Assembly: GCF_905171765.1 (NCBI RefSeq)
Contig: NC_053391.1
Span: forward strand, 189,110,559 to 189,174,558
Direction of reading: 5' to 3'
Source: Bufo bufo
Taxonomy: Eukaryota > Chordata > Amphibia > Anura > Bufonidae
DNA: 64,000 nucleotides
Positions 21,589 to 31,051 of the stretch are shown here, one piece after another. The notes beneath the pieces were generated by a model, which saw only the letters and a program-made list of their open reading frames with translations, was not told the DNA's origin and searched no databases. Position 1 is the stretch's first letter. Every line of letters begins with the position of its first letter. Made by a program: the position numbers and the translations under genes.

Positions 21589-22119
21589 TGTCACGGAAGG
21601 TGTACAGGAAACAAGACAATGCAAACGAATCTATGATTCACTGGATCCAAAACTAAGGAGCAAAAAGGGAGACCCCTGCATGAGACCTGGCACTCTCCCT
21701 GACTGCTCAGCCTATGCGAACACCCCAAAGGTGAATGGTCGCATATCCACGTACCTCGACTATATAACACCTAAACACCCTACAATAGTGAGGGGACACG
21801 ACCACCGGCTCCCTACACTAGACACGGAGGGAGTCAGGGTCATCTGAGATCCAGCAAACAGAAAATCACAAATAAATGTACAGCACTTATCTTGTAGAAG
21901 ACTGGAGAATAGGAACAGCATGCACACACACTCCAGGAAGTTGTATAAGCCGCACACTAATGCATTATGGGGAGGAATTTAAAGGGATGCAATCAGTCCA
22001 ACTAGATGACAGCTGAGAGAGACTAACAAGATGAGGAACTGAAAACCAAAACAAAGAAAACTCAAGGAGGAGGTTCTGAAAGGCTTCTGTCAGAGCTTCT
22101 CAGCTGTCTGGTTGTGACA
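21589..22119 (-). repeat. Chromovirus 5' LTR with TATA-like box
   Basis: 531 bp. On the minus strand a TTTAAAT motif (21983-21977) is followed about 30 nt later by GTGCGGCTTATA, which makes transcription start near 21953-21957 plausible. That start would place the self-priming complement at the very 5' end of the RNA. Confidence 0.85.
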
Positions 22120-22124
22120 GGTAG

Positions 22125-22490
22125 TGATGTGTGAGGAGCAGCAGGAGAAGCAAAGTCCAATATGTAGCTCCCATTTTAGCCCCTTGGCCCTGCACAAGCT
22201 AAAGGAGTGTGGAGAACATCCTTACAGCTACCTAGCACAGACTAGTGTAAACTGCGGATATAGAGAAAGTCTAGTGGAGATAGGATCAGCATTAGCTTAT
22301 GGACTCCACAGCACCAGTAAGCAGGAGAAGCCTAAAAGCACCTGGACACAGCCGGACGACTGGACGCAAAGTTGTTCCGTTTCTGAAAGCAACCAGTGCA
22401 AACAATAGAGCAGAGGATTCATGCCTGCCATTATGGAGACCACCCTGTGGGCTGCCAAACACAATTAAGAGTCATTATTATATCCAGTAT
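22125..22490 (+). repeat. Remainder of the outer element's 5' LTR
   Basis: Resumes after the chromovirus target duplication with TGATGTGTGAGGAGCAG and matches 24118-24431 of the 3' LTR (shared CCTAAAAGCACCTGGACACA and CAGAGGATTCATGCC). The 3' copy lacks a ~29-bp segment around TTGGCCCTGCACAAGCTAAA. Confidence 0.8.
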
Positions 22491-23883
22491 CTGGCGGCTA
22501 GAGTGTGGACATAGTGAGGACAGTTAGAAAGGAACTCTCTCATACCAGCCAAAGGAAAATCTCAATGCACCTATTGTCAAGCCTGTTACCAGGATTACAG
22601 CTAAACCAATTGTGTATGCATCATATGGGTTGTCACCCTTGCCATGTAAATGAACTGCACTAACTACCTCAAGGCAATTGATTAAGTAAAAGTTCTGTTG
22701 TTTAAAAGTATTGACTCCTCATCCTTTCCACCACCCTCTTTGCACCTAAAGGTGCTGGCGTCCTTCCTTCACAGGACCGAACATATTCTGGCTGCCCGTA
22801 ACCGTTGAGCCAGAGGTGAGGCCCCTTCGACAGCCAGACCTGCATCGCCGGGCTGAAGAGGCTGCCACAGCAGAGGCCCAGAAGATATCGGGCTTATTTG
22901 GAAGGCCAACTCTGAATGGCCGTTCGACATGACCTAGACGCCGGGCGCCACTGCCCTGAACCTCCTCCAGATGATGGCCATGGGCCGGAGTCCATACTAC
23001 CATCAACCCACGCTGAAATGCAGGAGCCTACCGTAGCTTCAATCGCAGGGTCGGTGAAATAACGCCCACAGCTCTGCAAAAGTTTCTTACTGCCATCAAT
23101 TGGTCAGTGGAGCCTATGGAGCCTATTGTGTCCTATGGAGTCACCCCACCTGTCGTCTTCCCTAGTGGGCTGGAGCCCACCAACGACACCGCTCCTGAAG
23201 ATGATCTGAACCTGGCCAGCTCTGTATATCCCTAACCTAAGGGAAATTGACTGTATGGAGCTGGTTAGTTAAGTGAGGACTCTTTGGAGTTTATATATAA
23301 GTGGCAGTTCCCCAAGCCACATTGGAGCCCACTGCTCTTCTAATGGCCTTTTAAGAAAGACTCCACCTGCTGCTATACAAATCCCAGTTGCGCACTTTGC
23401 ACCTTTTTATCCCTTTTTACCCCCTTCTCAGGTTTCCTGAGGCTATACAATCAAAGGTTCTATGCAACGTTTTAAGTCAAGTACCAGAAAGGCCTTTTTC
23501 TGTGTTTTATCCCATGCAAAACTCATGTTTTACAAGTCAGAGACTTTGCACTTTAGTCAACCTATTGGATTACAAATATTTATAGCCCAAATCAGGGATG
23601 GACTTTGTCATGGACTGTATTACCCCCAGGATAATCACTGCGCCCATTTGTTACACCGTCAAGCACAGAAGATGCGACGCCCCACGTCGCCCTTGCGCCA
23701 TGAGAGCCAGAAAAGAGAGATATATAAGAGATATTTCAATAATGTGTATTGCCATGCAAGCCCTTTTGCCTTTTTGAGCCTATTGAAGTAACTTAATACT
23801 ACCATGATGAGGTGTCGGCGTAGAGATCCACAGTGTCAAGCAAGTCAAATGTAGAGAACGGCTTATCTTAAAGTAGGGGGGAA
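22491..23883 (+). other. Interior of the outer LTR element, no gag/pol
   Basis: About 1.4 kb. A TGGCGGCTAGAGTG at 22491 could be a primer-binding site but lies about 35 bases past the last clear LTR homology. No open frame longer than about 110 codons and no reverse transcriptase, integrase or zinc knuckle motif. The 3' end is a purine run before the LTR. It resembles large non-autonomous LTR derivatives. Confidence 0.55.
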
Positions 23884-24465
23884 TGCAGTGTGCCAGTCCC
23901 TGATGGTTGTGGGACCCTGTATAATTTGAGGTATTTGTCGTATGCATATTAATATATTTCGGTATATAGCTGTAATTCCTTATAACAGACTGTTTTAGAT
24001 GTGCATGTCATTACATCCATTCACCCCTAGGTGGTTCTGGCACCACATATATATATATATTTTAGGGTGTGCCAGTTCTGGGTAGATGGAAGTTAGCTGA
24101 GAAGTAAGGAGAGAGGTACTGATGTGTGAGGAGCAGGAGAAGCAAAGTCCAATATGTAGCTCCCATTTTAGGCCCTTGAGGCTGGAGAACATCCTTACAG
24201 CTACCTAGCACAGAATAGCGTAAACTGCGTATATAGAGAAAGTCTAGTGGAGAAAGGAGCTGCATTAGCTTATGGACTCTACAGCACCAGTGACCAGGAG
24301 AAGCCTAAAAGCACCTGGACACAGCCAGACGACTAGAGTTGTTCTGTTTCTGAAAGCAACCAGTGCAAACAACGGAGTAGAGGATTCATGCCCGCCGTTA
24401 GGGAGACCGCCCTGTGGGTTGCCAAACACAAGTAACTATTGTCATTGCCCATAACAATATTTATT
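23884..24465 (+). repeat. Outer element 3' LTR
   Basis: Begins TGCAGTGTGCCAGTC and matches 14746-14909, 16735-16820 and 22125-22455. It includes a TATATATATAT run at 24048-24060, the site equivalent to the Helitron insertion in the other LTR, and so serves as the empty site for both nested insertions. Confidence 0.8.
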
Positions 24466-25099
24466 TACTATTAGCTGAACACTGAGTCGTCTATGCACAG
24501 AATCACCCAGAATGTGAACAGACTCACCAATTAAGCAAGGTCTTGTGTGGAGTAATTGTATTATTGCAGAAACATAATATACTGTATATCCAGAGAGGCT
24601 GAGTGGCCTTCAGGGAGTTTTTGAAGTGAAGCAATTTTCTCATCTGTTAATGCATGTAAAATGCATTCTGATGACTGACAATCTTACTAAACTGAACTAC
24701 AATACTGAACAGAGAAGACACATTTGCGAAAGGAACATAGGCAAGTCAAAAAAAAAACTGTTCAATTTACAGATAGTTTATAAAATAATTTTTCCTCTGG
24801 ACTTCCTTGGTGGTAGACATTATTGTGTCTCTGGCTTCAGAACCCCCTGGATCAGCTCATATTGCCAGGAGGTGCTCTGGTTAAACATGCATCTTCTCTG
24901 CGGGATCTGCTACATAGGAATGTACTATTACATGCCAGCCAATTAAATAGCTGTGCTTAGAACACGTGGATGGGCTAGGTCCACCAGATGGAAATTCACT
25001 GGTTTGCTGCTCTCCACTCTGGCTAAGGATGGGTGGGAGAGGACTTCCCCCTATGATGTCCATATGTTCATAAAGTACATATGGAGAGAGGTTGTCTTG
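24466..25099. other. Unannotated stretch
   Basis: No gene, terminal repeat or RNA recognised. The second half (GAACCCCCTGGATCAGCTC onward) is compositionally like repeat flanks but has no partner in this window. Confidence 0.4.
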
Positions 25100-25103
25100 T
25101 TAA

Positions 25104-25513
25104 AGGGGTTTTACCATCACATACAATGGGGGCATATCGCTAGGATATGCCCCCATTGTCTGATAGGTGCAGGTCCCACCTCTGGGACCCGCACCTACAA
25201 CAAGAACGGAGCGGGGAAATGAATGGGCACTGTGCATGCACAGCCGCCCTCCATTCATTTCAATGGGGCCGCCAAAAATAGCCAAGCGCTGGCTCGCCTA
25301 TTTCCATCTTCCCCATAGAAATGAATAAGAGCAGGGGTCGCGCGTGCGCTCCCATTCACTTGTACGGGAGCAGCGGGGAGCAGAGCTTGGTGGTGGATGG
25401 ACCCCGGGAAACCCGTGGTCCTCCAGCCACAGCTCTCCCTGCTCCGTACTCCTTGTAGGTGCGGGTCCCAGAGGTGGCGATATGCCCCCATTGTATGTGA
25501 TGGGAATACCCCT
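25104..25513. mobile_element. TTAA MITE with ~35-bp inverted ends
   Basis: Left AGGGGTTTTACCATCACATA CAATGGGGGCATATC and right reverse complement GATATGCCCCCATTG TATGTGATGGGAATACCCCT. TTAA at 25100-25103 and 25514-25517. Next to the left end there is a second inversion of GGGGGCATATC, which forms an extra hairpin. Confidence 0.9.
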
Positions 25514-25630
25514 TTAAGATAACCATAAACAAATAATCTAAATGCTAAAGACTATTCATTTACAGTATAAGCTTGTGGGTGACAATAATGATTTCTCTAT
25601 AGGATTCAGAAAAAGTATCAGTGTCATTAA

Positions 25631-26003
25631 TGGGGTTTTCCAGGATTTTTTAACTGTCCTCCAGACAGGTCATCAGTATCTGATCAGTGAGGTTCCAACA
25701 CCTGGACCCTCACTGATCAACTGTTTGAGAAGGCCCAAGCTTTTGTAGTAGTGCCTTGGCCTTCTCTCTGCTCACCAAGCACGACACCGTACATTGTATA
25801 GCGGCTGTGCTCGGTATCACAGCTCAGCCCCATTCACTTCAATGGGGCTGAGATGCTCCTAGGCCATGTGTCCCATGAATGTCACATCACCTAAGCAAAG
25901 CTGCGAGAAGGCCGCAGGGCTACTGCGAGTGCCGGGTGTTCTGTCAAATAGCTGATCAGCGGAAAGAGGATTGTCATCAGTAAAACAATCTCGGAAAACC
26001 CTT
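25631..26003. mobile_element. TTAA MITE (GGTTTTCC ends)
   Basis: Left TGGGGTTTTCCAGGATTTTT and right AATCTCGGAAAACCCTT, with TTAA at 25627-25630 and 26004-26007. Internal CATCAGTATCTGATCAGTGA resembles the copy at 41.9-42.1 kb. Confidence 0.75.
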
Positions 26004-26007
26004 TTAA

Positions 26008-26354
26008 TTGTTTGCAATAGAATACTGGTTAAGTGCTTTATTCAATGCCATACTGGTGATATGTTATGGCAAGACCATACATTTGAGGTTAAAAATGTTA
26101 TAAAATAAATCAAGAATCTCATGGATAATTGCACAGCAAAGACTCATGCTCACCTGTTTCTGTCTTTCCCTAGACTTTGCTGGAGAGTTGAAACATATCA
26201 CTATATGTAAAAAAAAAAAGTATTGGGACACAGCTCTTAAAGTTTTTTTTTCCGACTTTTTTATTCTGATGATCTATCCTCTGGAGAGTCCAATAAGGCT
26301 TTTTCAAGGCTTCTTAGAGGAGACATCGCACAATGATTAAATATATCACTTATC
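26008..26354. other. Intervening sequence with a MITE half and the L1-A left target duplication
   Basis: TTAAAG with TTTTTTTTTCCGA and TTATTCTGATGATCTATCC (26236-26281) resembles one terminus of the GGTTTTCC MITE family. ATATATCACTTATC at 26341-26354 is the left copy of the L1-A target duplication. Confidence 0.6.
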
Positions 26355-26929
26355 GGTGGATGACGCGATGGCGTAGGTTCGGCCGCGTTGCACTCCTCCT
26401 CCTCTCCTCCCACCTTACCACGCCGTGCCTGGTCTGGTATGCCAGCTGAAGAGTCCGAATGCCGTATGCCGGCTTGAGCTGACCGACCTCTGTGGGGGTG
26501 AAGTGCCCTGAATAGCGATGCTGTTGTCCTGTTCCTGGTCGAGTGATATACCCGGCTCCCTCTGGCTCTTCCTGCCATGGACTTTTTCCTGTATACAGGT
26601 GTATTTCTATATTTCCATGTGTGCATTATCCGCTTCCCCCGTGGCTCGCTTGTTTATAATCATACTCCGACTCCCCTTCTGACGTTACGCCTCCTCCTGC
26701 CGTAGTGCTTCCCGTTCCCCTCCTGTAGCTCTTCCGTTGCTGTTGTGGATCGACCGTTTCTGTACTCCTGGTTGCTGCACGAAGAGTAGTGAGACCTTCC
26801 CATAGTGGCTTCTTGTTTTTTGTATTTTTCTGTTTTTTTCTCTCGCTTTTTTGTGCTGCTTTCCCTAGGGACATATATGACCCAGTCGAATGAGCTATTA
26901 GAGACAAACTTTTTCCTGGTACTAGACTT

Positions 26930-27117
26930 TTGAAAAAAAGGAAAAGGAGAGAAAAGGTCTAAGGGGAAAAAAAAAGAGAAAAAAAGAGGTAGAAGAAGGG
27001 AAAAAAACACAAAAAAAAAAAGGAGAGGTGAAGGGGGAAAAAGAGAAAGAGGGGAAAGAGGAGAGGAAGAAAAAGGGAAGGAGGAAAAGAAAGAAAAAAA
27101 GGAAAATAAATATACAC
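26930..27117. repeat. Polypurine tract in the L1-A 5' UTR
   Basis: About 190 bases consisting almost wholly of A and G on the plus strand. The long minus-strand open frame across it (Phe/Ser/Pro/Leu only) is a composition artefact. Confidence 0.85.
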
Positions 27118-27279
27118 TATGGCCCCCAAAGAAACAGGTGATTAGCGGACCTTTCAAAAACGGGCCAGAAGCTTCCAGAATCAACCAAAATTGACCAGTT
27201 TTTGAAATCTCCTAATTTAATGACAAGAGCAGGGGCAGCTCAAAAGTTTTTTTGATCCTAATATAAAAAAAAAATGCTG

Positions 27280-28060
27280 GACTCAGAATGCAAGAATCGT
27301 TGGATGATTGCTCTCAGGAGGAGGGGATGGCGGGAGAGGTCATAAATGACATGCTTATGTCTGAATCCCTTCCACTAAAAGAAATTTTTGTGGTGGTTAA
27401 AAAAAAATGGAGACCTAATTCAAGATATTGCCATGCAGCTTGGAACAATCCAGACCGATGTTATATTGATAAGGGAAGACATCTCCAAGATACGGGACAG
27501 AGTTATAATAAGAGAAAAATCTGTGGGGGTTTTGGAGAATGATGCTAAAATATTTAAAACTGAAATCTCCACCCTGAGTTCGGATGTTAACTCCCTTAAA
27601 AAAAATCTTTGGATCTGGAGGACAGGTCCAGGCGATGCAACGTGAGAATTATAGGTCTACCTGAAGGTACAGAAAAGTCTGGCTGAAATGATACAGACCT
27701 TAATCCTTAAGAATTTTGGAAAATATTTTTTTCCGCAATTATTTCTGGTGGAAAGAGCACATCCAGTCCCAGGGGGGAAACCTATCCTGTGAAGGCAGCC
27801 ATGGGTACTCCTGGTGAAAATATTGGTTTCATGAGATAGGGATATGATCTTGAGAACGATCAGGGAATCCCCTACTATAGTATACAATGAAAGCAAAGTC
27901 TCCTTTTTTTCAGATTTTTCTAAAAAGATTCAAGAAAAGAGATGTACTTTTACTATGGTAAAAAAAACGGCTTCAAGAAAGGAACATTAAGTATTCATTT
28001 GTCTACCCAGCGAAACTTCGGATAAATTTTAATGGGGAAACTTTTTTTTTACTCTTTGAC
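27280..28060 (+). pseudogene. L1-A ORF1 remnant
   Basis: Fragments of an L1-type ORF1 protein (RNA-binding chaperone) in several frames: a coiled-coil-like stretch (27388-27645, DISKIRDRVI, LENDAKIFKTEISTLSSDV), then IIGLPEGTEKS at about 27650, corresponding to the RRM start NIRIMGLPE of L1-B, and LVERAHPVPGGKP near 27750, the counterpart of AVERAHRIP. Multiple frameshifts and stops. The order and spacing match the intact ORF1 of L1-B. Confidence 0.75.
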
Positions 28061-28339
28061 TCCCCTGGTCTTGTGACAGATTCGTTCGACTGGACCAATA
28101 TACCAATATATAGGCACTTGCCTCCAAATGTTTTTTTTTTTTTGCTTTTCTTCTTTTGTGGTAGTGGTGTGGGTGGGGGAGAGGGGGGGGGATTGGTCAT
28201 GGTTAAGAGATCTGGTGCAGTAATGTGGCGGATCAAGAGGTTTGGGGAGGTGTCTGGGATAGATTGCGGTGTGTCTCTTGGGAGGAGGGGATGGGTGGTT
28301 GGGAAGCTGAATAGCAACTCTTTTGGGGATCTTATTGAT

Positions 28340-28698
28340 TGGGTTGATGTTAACAAAAATTTTAACTTGGAATGTTCGAGGTCTAGGGGATAGGTCAAAA
28401 AGACAGGCGGTTCTAGATTTGGCACAGAGACACCTACCAGCTATTGTCTGCCTAGTGGAGACCCACCTCACTGGGGAGACAGGCGAATCGGTAGGGGATG
28501 GGCCAAACAGACCTACCACTCCACTTTCTCTAGTTATTCTAGAGGAGTGACAGTGTTAGTTCACAAACAAATTGATTTTGTTTGTCAGGCATCCTCCATC
28601 GATAAGCAAGGAAGATTTGTGTTTCTTTATGGAAAACTTGATGGAACACTATGTACTGTATTTTGGCTTTTATTTATATTCCGCCACCCTTTTCCTTA
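28340..28698 (+). pseudogene. L1-A ORF2 first part: endonuclease N terminus
   Basis: Apurinic-type endonuclease start: ILTWNVRGLGDRSKRQA (28340 onward) with the metal-binding N, and CLVETHLTGE with the catalytic E. The frame is lost near 28550 and continues as LVHKQIDFVCQ and GRFVFLYGKLDGTLCTV, equivalent to GRFVILHAAIRGIDYLLV of L1-B. It is cut at 28698 by the DD37E transposon and resumes at about 36532. Confidence 0.85.
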
Positions 28699-28700
28699 TA

Positions 28701-30263
28701 CACTGCGTGCAGAATTATTAGGCAAATGAGTATTTTGACCACATCATCCTCTTTATGCATGTTGTCTTACTCCAAGCTGTATAGGCTCGAAAGCCTACTA
28801 CCAATTAAGCATATTAGGTGATGTGCATCTCTGTAATGAGAAGGGGTATAGTCTAATGACATCAACACCCTATATTAGGTGTGCATAATTATTAGGCAAC
28901 TTCCTTTCCTTTGGCAAAATGGGTCAAAAGAAGGACTTGACAGGCTCAGAAAAGTCAAAAATAGTGAGATATCTTGCAGAGGGATGCAGCACTCTTAAAA
29001 TTGCAAAGCTTCTGAAGCGTGATCATCGAACAATCAAGCGTTACATTCAAAATAGTCAACAGGGTCGCAAGAAGCGTGTGGAAAAACCAAGGCGCAAAAT
29101 AACTGCCCATGAACTGAGAAAAGTCAAGCGTGCAGCTGCCAAGATGCCACTTGCCACCAGTTTGGCCATATTTCAGAGCTGCAACATCACTGGAGTGCCC
29201 AAAAGCACAAGGTGTGCAATACTCAGAGACATGGCCAAGGTAAGAAAGGCTGAAAGACGACCACCACTGAACAAGACACACAAGCTGAAACGTCAAGACT
29301 GGGCCAAGAAATATCTCAAGACTGATTTTTCTAAGGTTTTATGGACTGATGAAATGAGAGTGAGTCTTGATGGGCCAGATGGATGGGCCCGTGGCTGGAT
29401 TGGTAAAGGGCAGAGAGCTCCAGTCCGACTCAGACGCCAGCAAGGGGGAGGTGGAGTACTGGTTTGGGCTGGTATCATCAAAGATGAGCTTGTGGGGCCT
29501 TTTCGGGTTGAGGATGGAGTTAAGCTCAACTCCCAGTCCTACTGCCAGTTTCTGGAAGACACCTTCTTCAAGCAGTGGTACAGGAAGAAGTCTGCATCCT
29601 TCAAGAAAAACATGATTTTCATGCAGGACAATGCTCCATCACACGCGTCCAAGTACTCCACAGCGTGGCTGGCAAGAAAGGGTATAAAAGAAGAAAATCT
29701 AATGACATGGCCTCCTTGTTCACCTGATCTGAACCCCATTGAGAACCTGTGGTCCATCATCAAATGTGAGATTTACAAGGAGGGAAAACAGTATACCTCT
29801 CTGAACAGTGTCTGGGAGGCTGTGGTTGCTGCTGCACACAATGTTGATGGTGTACAGATCAAAACACTGACAGAATCCATGGATGGCAGGCTTTTGAGTG
29901 TCCTTGCAAAGAAAGGTGGCTATATTGGTCACTGATTTGTTTTTGTTTTGTTTTTGAATGTCAGAAATGTATATTTGTGAATGTTAAGATGTTATATTGG
30001 TTTCACTGGTAAAAATAAATAATTGAAATGGGTATATATTTGTTTTTTGTTAAGTTGCCTAATAATTATGCACAGTAATAGTCACCTGCACACACAGATA
30101 TCCCCCTAAAATAGCTAAAACTAAAAACAAACTAAAAACTACTTCCAAAAATATTCAGCTTTGATATTAATGAGTTTTTTGGGTTCATTGAGAACATGGT
30201 TGTTGTTCAATAATAAAATTAATCCTCAAAAATACAACTTGCCTAATAATTCTGCACTCCCTG
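28701..30263 (+). mobile_element. Tc1/mariner element of DD37E type, intact
   Basis: Ends CACTGCGTGCAGAATTATTA (28701) and the inverse of CAGGGAGTGCAGAATTATTA (30263), matching at 21 of the first 25 bases. TA on both sides (28699-28700, 30264-30265). A second inner copy of the GTGCAGAATTATTAGG-like motif occurs on both sides (GTGCATAATTATTAGGCAA at about 28880 and its inverse at about 30055), giving direct repeats within each terminal inverted region. Encodes an uninterrupted 338-residue transposase. It is inserted in L1-A ORF2. Confidence 0.95.
28919..29935 (+). CDS. Tc1/mariner transposase, DD37E, full length
   Basis: 338 residues from ATG (AAAATGGG context) to TGA, no disruption. Residues 8-45 form a helix-turn-helix (KSKIVRYLAEGCSTLKIAKL), followed by a basic stretch KKRVEKPRRK (51-60) that could be a nuclear signal, and a second DNA-binding helix set (62-105). 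The catalytic residues are D144 (VLWTDEMR), D237 (FMQDNAPSH) and E275 (SPDLNPIEN). Exactly 37 residues separate the second D and the E, which defines DD37E, unlike DD34E in the Tc1 copies at 8.7 and 52.5 kb. A Gly-rich box sits at 176-179. The enzyme cuts at the element ends and inserts at TA. Both inverted ends are present, so this copy has all visible parts for mobility. DD37E families (TRT) are reported from vertebrates; membership here is inference from the spacing. Confidence 0.95.
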   Translation: MGQKKDLTGSEKSKIVRYLAEGCSTLKIAKLLKRDHRTIKRYIQNSQQGRKKRVEKPRRKITAHELRKVKRAAAKMPLATSLAIFQSCNITGVPKSTRCAILRDMAKVRKAERRPPLNKTHKLKRQDWAKKYLKTDFSKVLWTDEMRVSLDGPDGWARGWIGKGQRAPVRLRRQQGGGGVLVWAGIIKDELVGPFRVEDGVKLNSQSYCQFLEDTFFKQWYRKKSASFKKNMIFMQDNAPSHASKYSTAWLARKGIKEENLMTWPPCSPDLNPIENLWSIIKCEIYKEGKQYTSLNSVWEAVVAAAHNVDGVQIKTLTESMDGRLLSVLAKKGGYIGH

Positions 30264-31051
30264 TATGTACTGTAAGGGGTAGCTCTTTTTCAGGGGGTCA
30301 TACTCACAGATATCTTTACAGACACCAGGATTTAAGGGCCAAAACTGTGTTTTATTGTTGCACGTCCGTGTAAACATAAACAGTTATACAAAATAAACTC
30401 CTGCCGGGGGGCGTGGCCTAACCGTCATGGTGTGAGGACGCAAGTTGCTTCAGCTCCGACATTATCCTGCAGAATCCTGATTGTCTGTGCGTGTGGCCAA
30501 AGAAAAGACACCCCCCAAGTGATCCGCAACTCACGGTTTACCGGTAACCGGAGTTTCAGCTTTGTGCCTGCTGCGGTCATCGTCTGCCGGATCCCTTGGA
30601 GTGAGGCCTGTGAAAAGAGCGTTGTCCAGCACTGCGGACCCCTCGGTGAGAGCGGGAGAGGTGGGGACGCAAGATCGTCTTACTTACCGGTGGTGGTGGT
30701 CGGGTGAGTCCTGGAGCTACTGGGAGGTGAGATCCCTCCAGTTCTCTCCCTGTTGGGCTGCTGATTGAGGTCCCCCACATGTCCGGCGGTGTGAGTGCCA
30801 TCTTACCTGTGACGCTGTGTGCAGTCGTCTTCATGCCCCAGGATTGAACCGGGATCTTGGCTCTCCTGTCTGCATACACCTGGCATCTATATTAGGCGGC
30901 GAATGCACCTCAACTGAGTGGGGCTAGTATATCCTGATTCCAGGGAAAAGAATATAATTGAGAGAGCCGCCACTGTTGTTCTATTGCCCCTGAGTGAGGG
31001 AGCTAATTAAAGGGCCAGTATTCCTGTTACTGGTGAAGGGGAGATCACCTT

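Larger units (their letters stand above)
16821..22119 (-). mobile_element. Ty3/gypsy chromovirus, complete with two 531-bp LTRs
   Basis: LTRs at 16821-17351 and 21589-22119 both run TGTCACGG to TTGTGACA and differ at only about four positions by eye (for example C/T in GTACCTYGACT and G/A in CTGGRGAATAG). The 5-bp target duplication GGTAG is at 16816-16820 and 22120-22124. Coding order on the minus strand is gag, protease, reverse transcriptase, RNase H, integrase, chromodomain. It is inserted in the 5' LTR of the outer element. The near-identical LTRs indicate a young insertion, yet the coding region has several lesions, so it may have been mobilised in trans or damaged since. Confidence 0.96.
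14746..24465 (+). mobile_element. Non-autonomous LTR retrotransposon (outer element), both LTRs present
   Basis: The 5' LTR begins TGCAGTGTCCCACTC (14746) and is matched by the 3' LTR beginning TGCAGTGTGCCAGTC (23884). The 5' LTR is cut into three parts by a Helitron-like element (14910-16728) and a chromovirus (16821-22119); it resumes at 22125 and runs to about 22455, where both LTRs share TGCCAAACACA. Joined, the LTR is about 550-580 bp. A purine run, AGTAGGGGGGAA, directly precedes the 3' LTR and gives plus orientation. The ~1.4-kb interior (22490-23883) has no recognisable gag or pol. The exact 3' boundary and the target duplication are unresolved. Superfamily not determined. Confidence 0.75.

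Noticed and set aside
22746..23079. Minus-strand frames in the interior of the outer LTR element as a possible captured gene
   Set aside because: Short, without recognisable motif or start context, antisense to the element's inferred orientation.
24515..24530. CCAAT after the 3' LTR as target duplication of the outer element (CCAAT also precedes the 5' LTR)
   Set aside because: The LTR similarity ends about 60-95 bases earlier, so the match is probably chance; the boundary is left open.
26660..27184. 174-codon minus-strand frame with Phe/Ser/Pro/Leu tracts, resembling a membrane protein
   Set aside because: It is the complement of the A/G tract in the L1-A 5' UTR.
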